A stretch of DNA of 32,343 nucleotides, from assembly GCA_045616985.1 (NCBI GenBank), contig JAZLHU010000054.1, forward strand, positions 1-32,343. The letters are read 5' to 3'. Position numbers and translations under genes: made by a program. The first letter of the stretch is position 1, and each line of letters starts with the position of its first letter. Below are positions 31,871 through 32,343 of the stretch, in pieces. This DNA is from RUG13409 sp045616985 (lineage in GTDB: Bacteria > Bacillota > Clostridia > Peptostreptococcales > Anaerovoracaceae). The notes beneath the pieces are model-generated. The model did not search any database. It saw nothing but the letters and a program-made list of their open reading frames with translations, and was not told the origin of the DNA.

Positions 31871-32266
31871 ATGGCAAAATTGCAGTATGCCGGAACAGGC
31901 AGAAGAAAGTCCTCCGTTGCAAGAGTTCGTCTTGTACCAGGTAAGGGCAATATCACAGTAAACAAGAAGTCTTTGGACGAATACTTCGGCGGACTTGAGC
32001 TTCTCAAGAACGAAGTAAAAAGACCTCTTCAGCTCGTAGGAGCAGAAGGAAAGTTCGATGTTATCGCAACCGTAAGAGGCGGCGGTACAACAGGACAGTC
32101 CGGCGCTCTTCGTCATGGCGTTTCCAGAGCACTCTGCATGGCAGATCCTGCTAACAGACCTGCACTCAAGGCAGCAGGCTTCATGACAAGAGACCAGAGA
32201 ATGAAGGAAAGAATGAAGCCGGGTCTTAAGAAGGCTCGTAGAGCAAGTCAGTTCTCAAAGCGATAA
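31871..32266 (+). CDS. rpsI: 30S ribosomal protein S9
   Basis: 131 residues. Small-subunit head protein whose C-terminal tail reaches the P-site tRNA; the ending SQFSKR is the canonical tail. GTGRRKSSVARVRLVPGKG at the N-terminus and the GGGTTGQSGALRHGVSRAL signature are visible. Follows rplM by 16 bases with AGGAGG, and is followed by a terminator. Confidence 0.97.
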   Translation: MAKLQYAGTGRRKSSVARVRLVPGKGNITVNKKSLDEYFGGLELLKNEVKRPLQLVGAEGKFDVIATVRGGGTTGQSGALRHGVSRALCMADPANRPALKAAGFMTRDQRMKERMKPGLKKARRASQFSKR

Positions 32267-32295
32267 TTGGTACGCAATTCTTTCAATCACAAAGA

Positions 32296-32333
32296 AAAAA
32301 GAGATGGCATCCGATTGGGTGTCATCTTTTTTA
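32296..32333 (+). terminator. Terminator of rplM-rpsI
   Basis: Stem AGATGGCATCC (32302-32312) with GGGTGTCATCT (32317-32327) including two G-U pairs, followed by six Ts. Confidence 0.9.
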
Positions 32334-32343
32334 TTGAAAAGTG

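Overview
The window looks like a chromosomal segment of an anaerobic, low-to-moderate G+C member of the Bacillota (class Clostridia). This rests on gene content and signals, not on a database match: strong AGGAGG-type ribosome binding sites, sigma-A type promoters, a 2-hydroxyacyl-CoA dehydratase system with its Fe-S activator, a FeoA-FeoB fusion with a small Cys-rich Feo partner, an ECF sigma/DUF4349 pair and an rplM-rpsI operon. No rRNA, tRNA or CRISPR array was seen.

Layout. (1) 1-4,966: a 3' fragment of an unknown gene, then a tight plus-strand operon of pncB, a lipoprotein, a DUF362/ferredoxin protein, a thymidylate-synthase-fold enzyme and a metal-dependent amidohydrolase, closed by a strong terminator. 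(2) 4,967-12,580: an accessory block. It holds a DUF4143 ATPase behind 33-bp spaced repeats, two small minus-strand genes of unknown function, an orphan minus-strand terminator, an (AGCA)n microsatellite inside an inverted-repeat element within a leader, a large SLH-domain surface protein, and an IS1595-like transposase with TTTATAAAACATTT arrays at both ends. A 26-bp inverted repeat (23/26 matches) sits at the two borders, and a second dispersed repeat lies inside. (3) 12,587-17,870: feo operon behind a palindromic promoter, a structured RNA with its own promoter and U-tract, trmB directly after it, then an ECF sigma factor overlapping a DUF4349 membrane protein. (4) 17,868-20,077: a PIN/RelB-type toxin-antitoxin pair on the minus strand and a MATE transporter. 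(5) 20,182-24,678: class III CoA-transferase, two 2-hydroxyacyl-CoA dehydratase subunits and the ATP-driven activator, a complete electron-activated dehydration cassette. (6) 24,679-26,159: sirtuin and RluB-type pseudouridine synthase on the minus strand. (7) 26,160-32,343: an intergenic region with DnaA-box-like motifs and a 20-bp palindrome, then prfA, upp, tyrS, a Sua5-type enzyme, rpiB, and rplM-rpsI behind a leader with two tandem structured repeats.

How it fits together: much of the window is housekeeping (NAD salvage, translation, tRNA modification, uracil salvage, ferrous iron uptake). Iron uptake and the Fe-S-dependent dehydratase suit an anaerobic amino-acid fermenter. The most unusual parts are the accessory block at 5-12.6 kb, the RNA at 15.2 kb, the TS-fold/amidohydrolase operon and the regulatory DNA at 26.2 and 31.3 kb.
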